The position numbers were made by a program, and so were the translations under genes. A stretch of DNA of 64,000 nt, from positions 1,178,001 through 1,242,000 of the forward strand of contig CAUEHT010000001.1 of assembly GCA_958510875.1 (NCBI GenBank), given 5' to 3'. Each line of letters starts with the position of its first letter. The stretch's first letter is position 1. Shown here piece after piece: positions 33,313 to 44,789 of this stretch. The DNA comes from Endomychus coccineus. Lineage: Eukaryota; Arthropoda; Insecta; Coleoptera; Endomychidae. The notes beneath the pieces were generated by a model, which had not been told where the DNA came from, did not search any database, and saw nothing but the letters and a program-made list of their open reading frames with translations.

Positions 33313-34760
33313 TCAAAAATCATCTCCTTCAGCTGGTTCACCCCCCTGTAATGGAATATTATCCCAAAACTGAATTCTGTTACTTGGTATCACGCTAGTG
33401 GCACCTTTAATAAGTTTTATAATCCCGTTACGTCTTTCACAGAAAATGCCCCTACACGTTGACTGCTGATTGGCATTTGGAATGCCAGATTTTGAAATTT
33501 TTGAATTCAAAAAATTGAGCACCCCTCATAATCATTTTCATAAAATAAATTCACTCCACTTTTCAGCAACAATTCATAGTCATTTTCATAAAATAAATTT
33601 ATTTTACCTATAAGCAACAATTTGAACTATATCCTGTAAATAAACCCTTTCCTATTTCAATTTGAATTTGGAACTAAAATCTTTCCATTCAGAAAAGTTT
33701 TTGTAAGTCTTTGGAAGAATTGGCATTTGAAACTGCCTTTTTGAATTCATTAAAATCATAGATTTTACTAGACCTCCTAATCGATTGATTTTTCTGGTGG
33801 TGGAACGAATCTGCCGACATAAAAGAATGTCCAGGCTCAAAGTAATTTATAACAATTTCTGAGGCAACAATATGAGACTAACTTACAATATACACTAGGA
33901 AAGTGAGGAATATCCAATTTTTATTTTGAGCCGTGCAGCTATCCAACCGGTGTACAATTTTTGGTATTTTTGCTCGAAAAATAACTTATAAAGGTACTGA
34001 TTATATCTTCTTTTTCACGTACTCTCATAGCTTCATGCCAAATTATCCCCGTCGGTCTCAACGTTTTATTCTTTGACCCCACTGGCACAAAACTCTCATT
34101 ATAAGCAACTGATCTGCCTGTAAATTTAACAGTCTTAAACATTTCGCACCTGATATTTTGGAAATTCACGCAAAAAATAACTTCATCTGAAGCAGGTTTT
34201 TCAGCAACAATTCTATAATTCATTCTAGCTAAATCGGCTTTTAATGATAATTCTTCAATTCTCACAAGTATTACAATCTGGAATAAAGTTGTTTCTGTCA
34301 TGGTCATGTAAATTGAAATGTTCGCAATGTTCACATTCTTCATGGCCTAATTCAACAAAATATATATTATGTTTGCAAAACGGACCGATATAAATCCTAG
34401 GAGCAAAAATTCGGTTTTTTTGAAGTCGTTATACAAAACTTAAGCGGAAAGATCACCGGGTAAGTATTTGGCGAAGAGGAGCAGGTTCGCGTCGATAATG
34501 TGAAATTCTCGGCTTGAAGGATTCAATGTGTTGAATAACTACGTCAAGATTTTTCTTATTTGGTAGACTTTTCCCACGCATTTGGCTTTCTTAGGAGTAA
34601 CTATGCCTTTTTTTTTCCAACATACTTTCTATTATTTTATAGTTGATTTTTTTATGAACCTAATGTCAAAAAAATATTTTTTTGCGTATACAAATAGACG
34701 GTCCTTCTTCGTTCTTCAGATAGTACTTGTTATTTAAATATGTTAATAACTGGTTCATAT
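33313..34760 (-). pseudogene. DUF7869-type transposase-like gene, copy 2 (fragmented)
   Basis: From the 5' side: DVVIQHIESFKPRISHYRRE (about 34550-34470), CEHCEHFNLHDH (near 34310), EVIFCVNFQNIRCEMFKTVK, GRSVAYNESFVPVG, GIIWHEAMRVREKEDIISTF, then MSLDILLCRQIRSTTRKI and finally RNGIIKLIKGATSVIPSNR. The order matches the family seen at 2.9 and 41 kb, but this copy is a clearly different branch (FAPVG / IIWHEA type). The segment with the second acidic motif (near 33900) is lost or scrambled. Several frame changes make it a pseudogene. Short duplicated blocks (CATTTTCATAAAATAAATT near 33533 and 33582) lie inside it. Confidence 0.65.
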
Positions 34761-34986
34761 TTTTAATATTTGAAATAATTATTGTCTCTGATATCTGATC
34801 TTTATATTGCCTTAATAAACTATCTCTTCCTCTTCCATTCTTGGTTCGAGAAACTGAGCTTCATTATATAGAGTTAAAGCATATGCACTCATACTTTTCT
34901 CTGTTCCCTCTCTATATTTCAGGAAATACAATCTTTCGCTACACTTCGATTGTTCATTCTCTCCTCAGAAATTCCTTAAAATTCCT

Positions 34987-35720
34987 TCAATAAATTAATC
35001 TAAACTGTAGCATTATGGATATACCCAACGAAGGAATTTCTTCGTATAGGTTATGTGTGTCGGGGGTGATGTTACCGTATAACCTTGGGGTGTTATCGAT
35101 TACCTCTACGGGTAATGGCGGGAAAGTAGGAAACAGGTGCTGTCCTGCACGTGTTTGTGTCGCACCTAAGCCAGCTAAATATAAGCGGATAGGCTCAGGG
35201 ACGTTGAAAGAAACCGATGCAGTTTTCTGAAGCAAAGCTTCTTCCTGCACTGTGAGTTCCTCATGTTGTTTGAGTTTAAGGTTAATAATCCTTAACCAAA
35301 GGAGACCGGTCACGTAGTAATCGAAAGATTCCCTGGTCCATTCCTCTCTTTCTTAACAATTAAACCATAGCAGTGGTTCATCAACCAATCTTTCCCTTAT
35401 TTTCATTTTCTCTATATTCCTAACATACTGTACTTCATTTCTCAAATCTTTCACAAATATACATGGGTGTAATTTTCTAATATTCCCATCAAATTTATTA
35501 GTGCTATATTAACGCACACTTCCGTATTCTACTTGCATTCTTTCTTCTGATCTATTCTAGATTCTTTTTATTCTTTCATCCTGTTCATTTATCATTTTAT
35601 CCTGAATTTCTTTCATACTTTGTACATTCTCGTCCATATTCTCTTCGATATTCTTCACCATATCACCCACTCGATTGTCAATAATATCTATTTCTTTTTC
35701 TACATCATTAAATAATGCTT
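34987..35720 (-). pseudogene. Gag-like fragment of an unidentified retroelement
   Basis: The minus strand first gives a coiled-coil-like acidic region (EKEIDIIDNRVGDMVKNIEE), then KFDGNIRKLHPCIFVKDLRN and ERLVDEPLLWFN, then, in the 108-codon ORF at 35313-34987, KTASVSFNVPEPIRLYLAGL and HNLYEEIPSLGIS. The coiled coil followed by a PxxFVKDLR / W-rich helix layout is reminiscent of insect gag proteins. The family of the C-terminal ORF is not known to me. It begins where the BEL/Pao element abruptly ends, so it may have replaced or interrupted its integrase. Confidence 0.4.
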
Positions 35721-37361
35721 CGAGTCGAGGAGAATAGGATGCTTCTTGTCATAATCATAAGATGAATATTTGATGCGAACCCCAACGCGTAGGAACCCCT
35801 CTTGGCAAACAAAAGGATTAAGGTTTAAAATCCTGTTTTTCGACGTTCGCTTACCTGGAGCTAGTACATAGAGTTCAGTATCAGACGATTCAAGTTGAGC
35901 GATTTTCAACATGCATTTATTGCCGTAACTAATTTCAGAGGGCGAAAGAGGTCCTATAAGTCTATCATGTTTTTTAGCAATTTTTAAAAAAACGTAGACA
36001 ATATGAAATTATTCGCTCTAGTTTAATTAGACTAGAATATATTTCAAAAGGAAAACGTTCTCGAATATTAACAGATACCACCGATTTACATTCGCCATGC
36101 ATTTCAGTTAACTTCACCGATTCGAGAACACCGTTCGGCCATTCAGATTCTGCAAGAGACAACGATGGAAGAACGTTTTAGAGAGCTAGGTCTTATACCG
36201 CGGGATAGAAAATCCGCTGGATTGTCCTGAGTTGACACATGTCTCCATTTGAAAGAAGACGTTAAACATTCTTGTATCTCGGCTACCCGGTTTGCGACAA
36301 ATATCTTTAGCAAGTTTGGAATTGTGTTCAGCCAACCAAGGGCTATAGTTGAATCTGACCAAAGAATAATTTTGTCAAACTTAATATTCAGAGCCTCAAC
36401 TGTCTTATCTGCACTGCTTAATTCTTATTTTGGAATGGTGAGCACCTTTAGTGGAGTCACCTTTGATTTGGCAGTTAGAAGGTGGACAAAAATGTTACCT
36501 TCCTGATCAACGGATCGAATGAATAAAGCATGCGCCATAGGCGTCTTCGGAAGCGTCTGAAAAACCGTGCAATTGCGCGCCTACGCTATTTTTGCAAATC
36601 ACGTGACGCTTTATTTTGATTTCATTGAGGCTAGATAATTCGTTTCTTAACTGCCGCCTTGAAGCTCCTCGGAGAGTGGACGGTCCTAGTCCAATTTCTC
36701 TAACCATACCTTGTGCAGTATTATTTTGGCAACAACCGTGCAAGGACTAAGCAACCCTATGGGATCAAAAATATGAGCGACTGCGGACAAAATAGACCGT
36801 TTTGTTATAGGTAGCGCCTTGCTGTATTCCGCTATGATGTATAAAAGATTATCTGAAGAGCAAGACCAAACCTGACTCAAGGTTTCAATTTTTTCCGATT
36901 TGCTCAATTCAAAGAAGTCATGTGATTCGCCAGAAGCCGCAATGCCTCCCAGAATCCTGTGGTCGTTGGATATTCATTTCCTTAGTCGGAATCCGCCACT
37001 AAGCAAGATGTTGGACCTTACCTGACAAAGTGCATTCACACCTCGCTGACAGTCTCTTCCTGTTAGGAGGTTATTCACGTGAAAATCCTGCCGTATAGCT
37101 TGATCTACAAGTGGTTCTGACGATTGGCATTCGTCAGCCATTTGAAATAGTTCTCTCAGTGGTTCTTTCGGATTTAGCCTCCAAAGTATTGTTTGAAGGG
37201 CCCTCTGCTCAGGCGTTATGAGTACCTGGCGATACTACGTAGGCATGTTTTCGAAAACGTAATATAATAGACCAAAGATCTTGTTGAATTGTTGGGCCTA
37301 TCATTTGAAGGTTGTAAAGAGAGCACCCAGAAGTTGTGGATGCGGAGCCATCAAACACAAC
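35700..37361 (-). pseudogene. BEL/Pao reverse transcriptase, RNase H and integrase start
   Basis: Fragments in order: PTIQQDLWSIILRFRKHAYV (start of Pao RT, about 37290), LLTGRDCQRGVNALCQ, GGFRLRKWISND, IFDPIGLLSPCTVVAKIILH (36907-36686), HGFSDASEDAYGACF (RNase H Asp, about 36540), KIILWSDSTIALGWL (about 36380), ATQDNPADFLSRG-like region (about 36210), SEWPNGVLESVKLTEM (about 36140), and GFLRVGVRIKYSSYDYDKKH then LDSKHYLM (35800-35705), the spot that precedes the integrase core. Several frame changes are needed. The catalytic YxDD block of RT was not clearly seen. Confidence 0.78.
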
Positions 37362-38147
37362 TCACAACTTTGTAGTGGAGCTGTCCTGTTTTGTTAGTCC
37401 ATGGTGAGGTAAGAAGAACATTGCATCAGGGCGCTCTTTGAAATCGAGCAATGTCATATGACCTAGATCCTGATATTCTGCCATGAAGGTTTGATACTGA
37501 AGGTTAAGTTCCGGGTTCGATCGAAGCCTTCGTTCTAAGTTATAGAATCGTTTCTGAGCTTGCACTTCAGATTCACCCAATTTGTCAATTGAATCGAGTG
37601 GCATTGTGACTATGAAATGACCATCATCAGATCGCTTGGTAGTAGAAGAAAAATGTTTTTCCACTGCCTTTTCTTCTTGGGAAAGTGCCTCCAATGTCGA
37701 ACACTTCCATTTCCCAAAATAATTGTAGTTTAGGTCAATCGATTTGCTTATATGGCAGTTTATTCTGTTGGTGGAGAATTGGATTGGCCCAATTATGGTC
37801 CATCCAAATTGCGTTTTCTGCAAGATAGGCAATCCATCTCCAAGTCTGATCTGCTCCTTGCAAAGCATGGTCCAACAGCAGTCAGAACCTAACAGCATTT
37901 CTATTTTACCCGGCGTGTGAAACGCTGGATCGGCCAAAGTAACACCCTTGGGGATGTTAAGACCATTTGCATTGATTTTGCGATTTGGTAGATCACTCGT
38001 AATTGCCGGTATTGCTAAACAACCATTCAACATCTTGAAATTGTTTCGTACTGAGTGAACTTCAATTATTGATTTTTCGACAATTTCTGAACGTTGTTGA
38101 CTTATGCCAGAAATAACGATATCGCTGGTTTGCGGTTCAAGACCCAA
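37362..38147 (-). pseudogene. BEL/Pao Gag-Pol linker and RT-proximal domain
   Basis: A 261-codon open piece. It contains GKIEMLLGSDCCWTMLC, LPILQKTQFGWTIIGPI and the KRFYNLERRLRSNPELNLQY to FFLPHHGLTKQDSSTTKLRV block that precedes RT in Pao elements. It ends at 37362 because of a stop, after which RT continues in another frame. Length and order match the family; the piece alone has no enzyme activity. Confidence 0.82.
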
Positions 38148-38530
38148 TTTGTTGCATACATTTTTGTAATGAAGCTAGATTGTGAAGCGGTATCTGAAAG
38201 TGCTCTAATTATATGTGGTTCCTTATTCGTATCAAAAACCTGTAAATTGACTGTGGACAGTAACACTTCACGTTGCTCATTTATCGTGGAATACAAAGAA
38301 ACTTGAGTTTCAGAATTTTCCGTATTTTTGTTATAGTCAATGTAAATCAAAGTGTTGTGTTTCTGGTTGCACTTTCTACAATTTACAAAACGACATGTTT
38401 TGGCAAAATGACCTTTTCTAAGACAATTGGAACATAACTTCAATTCACTTACTCGTTTTTGCCTATCGTTAGGAGATAAGTTTAGAAAAGTTTCACAATT
38501 TTGAATAAAATGCTCTTCTTTACAAAGCAA
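38102..38530 (-). pseudogene. BEL/Pao nucleocapsid knuckles and protease
   Basis: A CCHC knuckle (CSNCLRKGHFAKTC) and a second C-x2-C-x4-H unit (CRKCNQKHNT) lead to the aspartic protease start RALSDTASQSSFIT. The usual active-site triad is Asp-Ser/Thr-Gly; here it reads D-T-A, which is acceptable for some family members but may be a lesion. The overlap with 37362-38147 indicates a frameshift near 38110. Confidence 0.8.
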
Positions 38531-38824
38531 ACGAGAGTGAGGTAATAGACTGAGTATTCGATGTTAATGACCTAGAGTTTTTCTCATGTGTAACCCTTTC
38601 GCTATCATTTATCTCAAGTGTTTCTAAAAGATCCGCTCTATTTTTTAAGAACGTTTTCAAATCGTTCAACAACGGCATATTATTTTCAGCCTTTTGCTGC
38701 TCCTACTCACGAGTAGAAGCATCGTCCAATTTTGAAATAATAATATAAATCATTAATTTATCCCAATGATTAACTTGCTGTTGTTTCAAATTCTCTAATG
38801 ATCTGAGATGTTTGGATACTGTAT

Positions 38825-39521
38825 CTAACATATGCCTAATTGTGAGCTATATTCTTTCATGATCGGTTTCATATTGAATAAGGCCTTCACATGATTATTG
38901 ACCAGTAATCTTGTATTATTGAAACGATTACATACCACCATATAATTGGAAGCTGAAAACTCGATAGACTTTATAACCTGAGAGGCACTACCTGCCAGGG
39001 ATGCCCTTAAATAATGATATTTTTGAATATTATTTATGGCCTCATTGTTACGAATAAGAGACTCAAATGTGTCTCGATACTCTAGCCAAGTATCATAATT
39101 GCCCTCGAAGGTTGGTGGACTAATTGTTGGCAACTTGATATTATCAAATATGTTAGGTGACAAATTATCTACTGCCACTGAGGCACTATTCGCCACTAAA
39201 TTTGAGTTAGTATCGTCGTGATCCTCCAAAATAGATTTGCTAAATGAAAGTAATGAATGATAATTGTTTTCAAATTCCTCTCTTTCCTTAATATTTTCTT
39301 CCGAAACAATCTCCAACTCTATCTAGTAAATTTTCAAAATCATCTATTACGGTTTGAAATTTTGTTATTCTATTTTGCAGTTCGATAATTAGAACATCAT
39401 TCAGTTGCTCTGAACGAATATTCTCAACGAATTTTTCGAAAATAGTTAATCTTGTTCTTATTGAGGCTCTTTTGCGCCTTAGAACATCCATGATTATATT
39501 AAATTTGAATAAACAGATCAA
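38825..39521 (-). pseudogene. gag: BEL/Pao gag
   Basis: The N-terminus (39521-39288) is a charged helical region, RKRASIRTRLTIFEKFVENI. The second frame (39316-38825) holds KLPTISPPTFEGNYDTWLEY, DTFESLIRNNEAIN, KYHYLRASLAGSASQVI and NTRLLVNNHVKALFN, the DUF1759-type capsid core of Pao elements. A frameshift near 39300 separates them. Confidence 0.85.
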
Positions 39522-39576
39522 GAGGTAATAAACAAGCTAACTGAGGTTGGATTGAGAAGAAATTAGGAAGATCAAG

Positions 39577-40090
39577 TTATAGTTGCTGGGTTGGATTTGG
39601 ATACCTTGCCGTCTCAATAAGATGCTCCCATTGTTTGGCCAACTTCTCTTGATGGTCGGTAACGGTTGCAGGGTTGCGACCGCACATGCGGACCTTATCG
39701 GCACCTCGATGAACAATGAATTGATATTTGTTCAATAATTTGAATAAACTTGTTGCTAATTCATTCCGGGTCGCAGGACCATGTATCGAATAGTGAACTG
39801 TATTAATTTTCAATTATTAAAGGCCCTTGAACGTTTTAACAAATTGATATATTTGGATATATTTAACAGATAACTGAACACTATGTTTACAATAAGGAAA
39901 TATCTAATGCACTGGTATAATACTAACTACCCAAGTCTTTCTACCCGTTCGAGTCTTACACCCTCTCCTCCACAGATGTGTCCCTTTCTACTGTCCGCTA
40001 GAACATTAGCTATTGAATAATAAATAGACACAGAAACACAAAATAATATATAGGTATTATTATAAACAACCATCTTCACATTAGAACAGT
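39577..40090. other. No recognised gene
   Basis: A 78-codon minus-strand ORF at 39577-39813 (RGADKVRMCGRNPATVTDH) has no match I know. It lies where the 5' leader of the BEL/Pao element would be. The rest, up to the transposon end at 40091, is AT-rich. Confidence 0.3.
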
Positions 40091-42889
40091 AATTGAATCG
40101 TTTATTTCAGAAACCACCTAGGTGCGCTTTTTTCAACTTTCGGAAAACTTAAAAAAACTGTTTTGCAACTTAAGTATAGGTCTAGTCTCCTTCAAATATT
40201 CTTTTACCAAATCAAAAACATGCCATTGGGATAATCAATTTTTTTTTCCATCAAGTTTTTTAGTTATAAATTTTTGAAAAAATTGCACTTAGGTAGTTTC
40301 TGCAATAAATCCAAAGTGATTTTTTCAAAATTATTATTGAAATTAAGTTAAACCATTAATTTTTACCTGTTTTGGTATCAAAGGTAAGTAACAGACACAC
40401 TTAAGAATAAAAAAGAGTGTTTTAACTAGGCCTAAATCGAAAAATACAAGTAGCCTACACGCTACAGTATGTCTATATACAAAGATGTAGCCTTATTCAC
40501 TTATTCAGCTTCTGGCAAGTCTTCTGGCAACTCCTGGTCAGTTGTTGGCCATTGGATGATAGTGTCATAGAAGGCTTCATATCCAACAGTGTATTCCATC
40601 AACTTTTTCATATCGTTTATCTTTTTTTTGTTGATTGGGACCTAAAACCAAAAATGTCACTGTGCAAAACCCGATAAATTTTAAAATTTGTTATAGCCTG
40701 CAAAAATGTTTAGCTAAAAGTAAAATATAAACGTTTAGATTAACCTTGGTAAAATAAAAGTAAACATACCTTCCTCAAAGGATAAGCTTTCTCTGTTGGT
40801 AGTTCCGGACTGCTGGCAGTTTTTAGCAATGTGAAGGTAGATGTTGTTATTCCTCCAATGAATTCGCTTGCGACCACTTTTCCCGGAGTATCCTTGTTGT
40901 AGAGAAACTGCTTGTACGTGGACACTTTGAATGGCTGCTTATTTTCTTTGGGTACGTTCCTGTCTGATGTTTCGTCCGAATTTGGCGTTTTCTCATATGA
41001 TTTCGGCTACCACTTCTTGAAACTGAGAACATCGTCTGATGTAAGGTGATACAGTAAATCGGCCAGACTTACTAGCTTTTAGCATGAGCTCTACATATTC
41101 ATCAGGAGTATAAATCCTGTCCATCTTTCTCAAGAGACGCTTTATGCTTCCAAAATCTCATGGTCACAGTCACATGGGGAAAATGAGTGGCCACGTATAG
41201 GGTAGTTGTGAGTTATTGTTTCAAACCGACCTGAGTCACAGAGGTTTAGTAAAAAAACGCACAACTGTATGATTCTTATTTTGGCCTGATGGCCCATCAT
41301 AAAACAGTATGAGATGCTTCACATTAACTGGAATGTCATTCAAATAGTTCAGTAGCATTGAACATACTTCGTCTGGGGCTTTGTTTGCTTCGCCCTCATG
41401 ATAGACATACAGTTTGGAAGAATTAGTTTTCAAATCGTGTAACGAAAACACATTTACCCAGAGCTGCCTCATATAAAAAACCTCCTGTACAGGTATGTGC
41501 GGCAAGGGTAAGTTTTGCATATAGTCGAAGGCTAGTGCGACCGTGTTGTTATCTTTATTTTTGCTCGCCCAATCCATAGCTTTGTAAAACTTTTTTGCTC
41601 GCCTTGAGTGTATCATTTTCTCAGCAGCTACATTTCTTTTAGCATTGTCACTCAAACCTTTGTCTTTCAGTTTGGCCGACAGTCTTTCGCAAGTTGAACA
41701 CACATCAATTTGTGGTCTTCCAAAACAGTAAGCAAAGTTCTCTTTAAAGTATTTGTTGTAGAAACTATACTTTACTTCATTTTCTAGATCAGGGTTGTCT
41801 AAAATAAACAGTGCATGCATTTTTGCGACATCAAGTCTAGCGTCAAGATATTTTTTAGGTTTTCCCCCATAATGGGTTTTTCCTTGACATCAAATTTCTC
41901 AATGTGCTGCTGTATTCTCACACAAACGTTACCTGGAAGAGCGTTTCCACTTCTAGATTTTCCCCTCATATCTACAGGGCTTTTGTGAAGGACAGAACAT
42001 CTATTTATTCTTTTGATTCTATTGTCAGAAATTCCAAACACTTTCAAGAAAACACCTCTACAAACTTGAGTAAGAACACCATTTACTTTCAAGTTATACT
42101 TGTATGACTGTGATTTTTTGTTTGGCAAGTCATCAATAGGCACGTCAGGGTTTTCTTGAGCTTGCTCATTATTTACATTAGGCCTGCGGCTTTTGCGTCT
42201 ACGTTTCACAGGCATAACCTCCACTAAAGCTTGGAGGTATGTGTCTTGGGTGTTTTTAGTTTCCAAAGAGTAAAATATTTTCCATAGTTCTCGTTTTATT
42301 TCATCCGTAAGTTTCAAATAACATTTCAAATTGCACTTACAGTTTATATCATTCAGCGGGGCTTTGCTGGGAACTTCTTTTCCTTTGTACGAGACGTACT
42401 ACAGTCCTTTGAGCCTAGCATTCCGAATAATGTTCTGTTTCTATTTTTCTTCGTGCACAACTCCACGCCTACGCTTGGGATTAGGTTCATCATCTGAACT
42501 ATCCGACATGGCTTAAGAACTATATAATGTAATAATAAACAACAAAATAACACCTAATTTTCACCGAAAACTCACGACAACAACTAACCACTCAGTGTTA
42601 GGTAACCTTTGAATCAAACAAAACAGCGAGTCACAAAACATGAGATGTCATCAAGGCCGCCAACCGTCACGAGTGAAATTTACCGCAGAAAGAAACTAAG
42701 CGACGGCGCTTGGGTTCTTTCTGAAATAAACGGATTATTTTCAAGGCTGCCAAATAGCATTGCTGATATGGAACATAGGTAATTTCTGCACTAAAAAGAT
42801 GTATTTACCTTCAAATTGTACAGTACCACCAAAAACACATTTTTTGATATTTTGTCCCTTAGGTGGTTTCTGAAATAAACGATTCAATT
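40091..42889 (-). mobile_element. DNA transposon with perfect inverted ends and a DUF7869-type gene
   Basis: The 30 bases at 40091-40120 equal the reverse complement of 42860-42889. They begin AATTGAATCG and end AAACCACCTA. The outer AATT is palindromic, so it could be a 4-bp target duplication or part of the repeat; with AATT excluded the element is 40095-42885. Related copies of the internal part (AGGTRRTTTCTGMAATAAA) occur near 40292, 42720 and 42779, like subterminal transposase-binding sites. The only gene inside is the DUF7869-type one at 40501-42509, transcribed leftward. This links that protein family to a cut-and-paste element. Confidence 0.8.
40501..42509 (-). pseudogene. DUF7869-type transposase-like gene, copy 3
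   Basis: Start at 42509 (MSDSSDDEPNPKRRR, acidic then basic), two TAG codons in the first 40 residues, then VSYKGKEVPSKAPLNDINCK and CNLKCYLKLTDEIKREL (42400-42290), a long open piece to 41860, and a frameshift. Next, CSTCERLSAKLKD, ALAFDYMQNLPLPHIP (first Asp region), LILFYDGPSGQNKNHTVVRF (second) and, after another shift near 41240, PIRGHSFSPCDCDHEI (third). The C-terminus continues to PLRK, an intron with GTATGT donor (40769) and TTTTAG acceptor (40642), and a last exon VPINKKKINDMKKL to the stop at 40501. At least two stops and two frameshifts make it dead. Copy 1 appears to have a gap at the same C-terminal place. Confidence 0.75.
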
Positions 42890-43033
42890 GGAAATTGACA
42901 TGGATTTGTTTATTATCGACATAAACTCTAACCTGAGGTATTCATCGAATTTCAAGACGTAATCGGAGGTATCTAAGTTGACAATCGGAAAACTGTTTTG
43001 CTTAGATCCGGCTAATTTATTAAAATTGGAAAC

Positions 43034-44215
43034 ATGGAAGAGGTCTTGCTAGGAGCTATTTTGGGAAATGCCAATGACCAGGACATTGAGTATCTTATCT
43101 TTGATAATATCCTTATCAACAGGGAAAACTTTGCAAGGCAGTCTGATAATTTTGATTTGAACAACATAACGGATGAAGAAATTCGACTGAATTTCCGTTT
43201 CGCCAGAGCTGATCTCCCTAGATCGATACAAGTACTGGTGATTCCTGATGCAATTTTGACAGAGATTGGCAATAGAGTTAATGGTCTTGAATATAAAAGA
43301 AAACTTTGCTTCTGGTTCAATATTATTACTGAGATTTGCTTTATCAGGACTGAAAGAATTGTGTTTCCTTTCAAAAAGGTCAGCCTATTCAATTAGACTT
43401 AGAGATTTAGGTTCACATTGTTGCTTATCACTCCAGTTATTGTCTCAGATAATAAATACTCTTGTTGGTTTCATTAGTGAACAATGGGGACAAAACTTGA
43501 ATGCTCTGAATGTTTTGCACTGGTTAAACAGGGAGAAATTTATATACTATGCAGAAGTGAGTGAATTGATTCCTATCTATCTTCATAAATCTATTTCTTA
43601 TAATTGTGAAATCTACTGTTGCATAAAATTTCAGGCTGTTCAAACTAAAGGTGAGCAAATAATAATTGCTGGGGCTTCATTGATTGGACAGCTCGTCCAA
43701 TATGGCGACCAACAATCTACCAAGAAGATTATTATTCTCGACACAAAAGGCAGCACTGCATTAAATTTCAGTCAGTTCTATGCCCAGATGGCATAATTGC
43801 CAGTTTCGAAGGGGCATACATTGGAAGAAAGCATGATGATGGCATTCACAGGTAAAATGAAATACAGGTACGTCTCATTCTACTTCTGATGTATTAATAC
43901 AGGTAGACACATAATTTGTTTCCTAGTCAGAGTTTCAGAGGGTTAAATTTGTGTTTCCCTCAACAAACAACAATTATTTGATTTTTACCTAACTTTGTTC
44001 CAGAGATTCAATGTTATACAATCAACTGGAACAGAAAACACTTTTTGGAGAAAATGAAAAATTTGTTCTTTATGGAGACGAAGCATATGGCCTAATGGAA
44101 TTATTGGTCACTCCATTCTCAGGTGGACCAGGACATTTGACTGTATATCAAAATGATTTTAATCATTGCTTTTTTTAATTGCTTCAACATAGTTCCACCG
44201 ACACTAGAAGAATAC
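43034..44215 (+). pseudogene. PIF/Harbinger (HARBI1-like) transposase 2, three exons, broken
   Basis: Exon 1 (43034-43556) starts MEEVLLGAILGN and includes DEEIRLNFRFARADLPR, QVLVIPDAI and, after a frameshift near 43300, LLLRFALSGLKELCFLS. An intron with GTGAGT..TTTCAG ends (43557-43634) is followed by exon 2 with IKFQSVLCPDGIIASFEGA and YIGRKHDDGIH, then a second intron (43852-44003, GTAAAA..TTCCAG) and exon 3 with DSMLYNQLEQKTLF and FVLYGDEAYGLMELLV. These are the Asp-bearing blocks of DDE_Tnp_4. The C-terminal RRxVEWxFG-type block is missing. The exon 1 shift and another near 43760 inactivate it. Its probable DNA-binding partner lies convergently at 44790-45365. Confidence 0.8.
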
Positions 44216-44239
44216 TTTGGACAGTAATTGGTTGCTCCT

Positions 44240-44789
44240 TTGTTATATTATATACTTGCCGTTATTCTATGTTATATTATATGCTCTTATTTATATTTTT
44301 TAGATAGGTCTAATACTGATGATTTTATGATTGTTTTATATGGTACTTCATACAAACAGGCTTGTATATAAAAATATTTTTCTACTGATACCTTAAAGCT
44401 CAATTAATGGATGTAATCCTCCTCTCAGCATAGTAGATTTGTAAATAAACACTTTTCGTAATAAAAACACTTCAATTTGAAATCAGTCTTTTATTTTAAC
44501 AGTTACTAATCCTTCATTACAGTTATGAATAAAATAAACTTTCTTAAATAAAATAAGCAAAAGAAAGATACGAAGCAACTTTCATAACAAATAAATAATG
44601 AATCACACGTTTATGTACTAACAAGCAAAGCTTTTATAACAATGACTAATCTACATTTGAAAAATAAATAAAATAAACTTTCTTGAACAGAAGAAGAAAA
44701 ACAAATACTGAATTTAAGTCACATTTGTACCAGCAGGTAGAAAAAAAACTTGTGAACTAATTATATTATATTATTATTAAGTTTTTATT
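44240..44789. other. No gene seen; partial internal duplication
   Basis: AT-rich spacer between the two convergent Harbinger genes. The block AATAAAATAAACTTTCTT occurs near 44527 and 44667 with similar surroundings, an imperfect direct repeat of about 140-bp spacing. Confidence 0.4.

Larger units (their letters stand above)
35700..39530 (-). mobile_element. BEL/Pao retrotransposon, truncated and without LTRs
   Basis: The minus-strand order is gag (39521-38825), CCHC knuckles and protease (38530-38102), linker and RT start (38147-37362), RT and RNase H (37361-36180), then the N-terminal zinc-like region of integrase (35912-35700). No integrase core follows and no LTRs were found on either side. 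All parts carry stops or shifts. It is an old remnant of an otherwise complete element. Confidence 0.85.
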
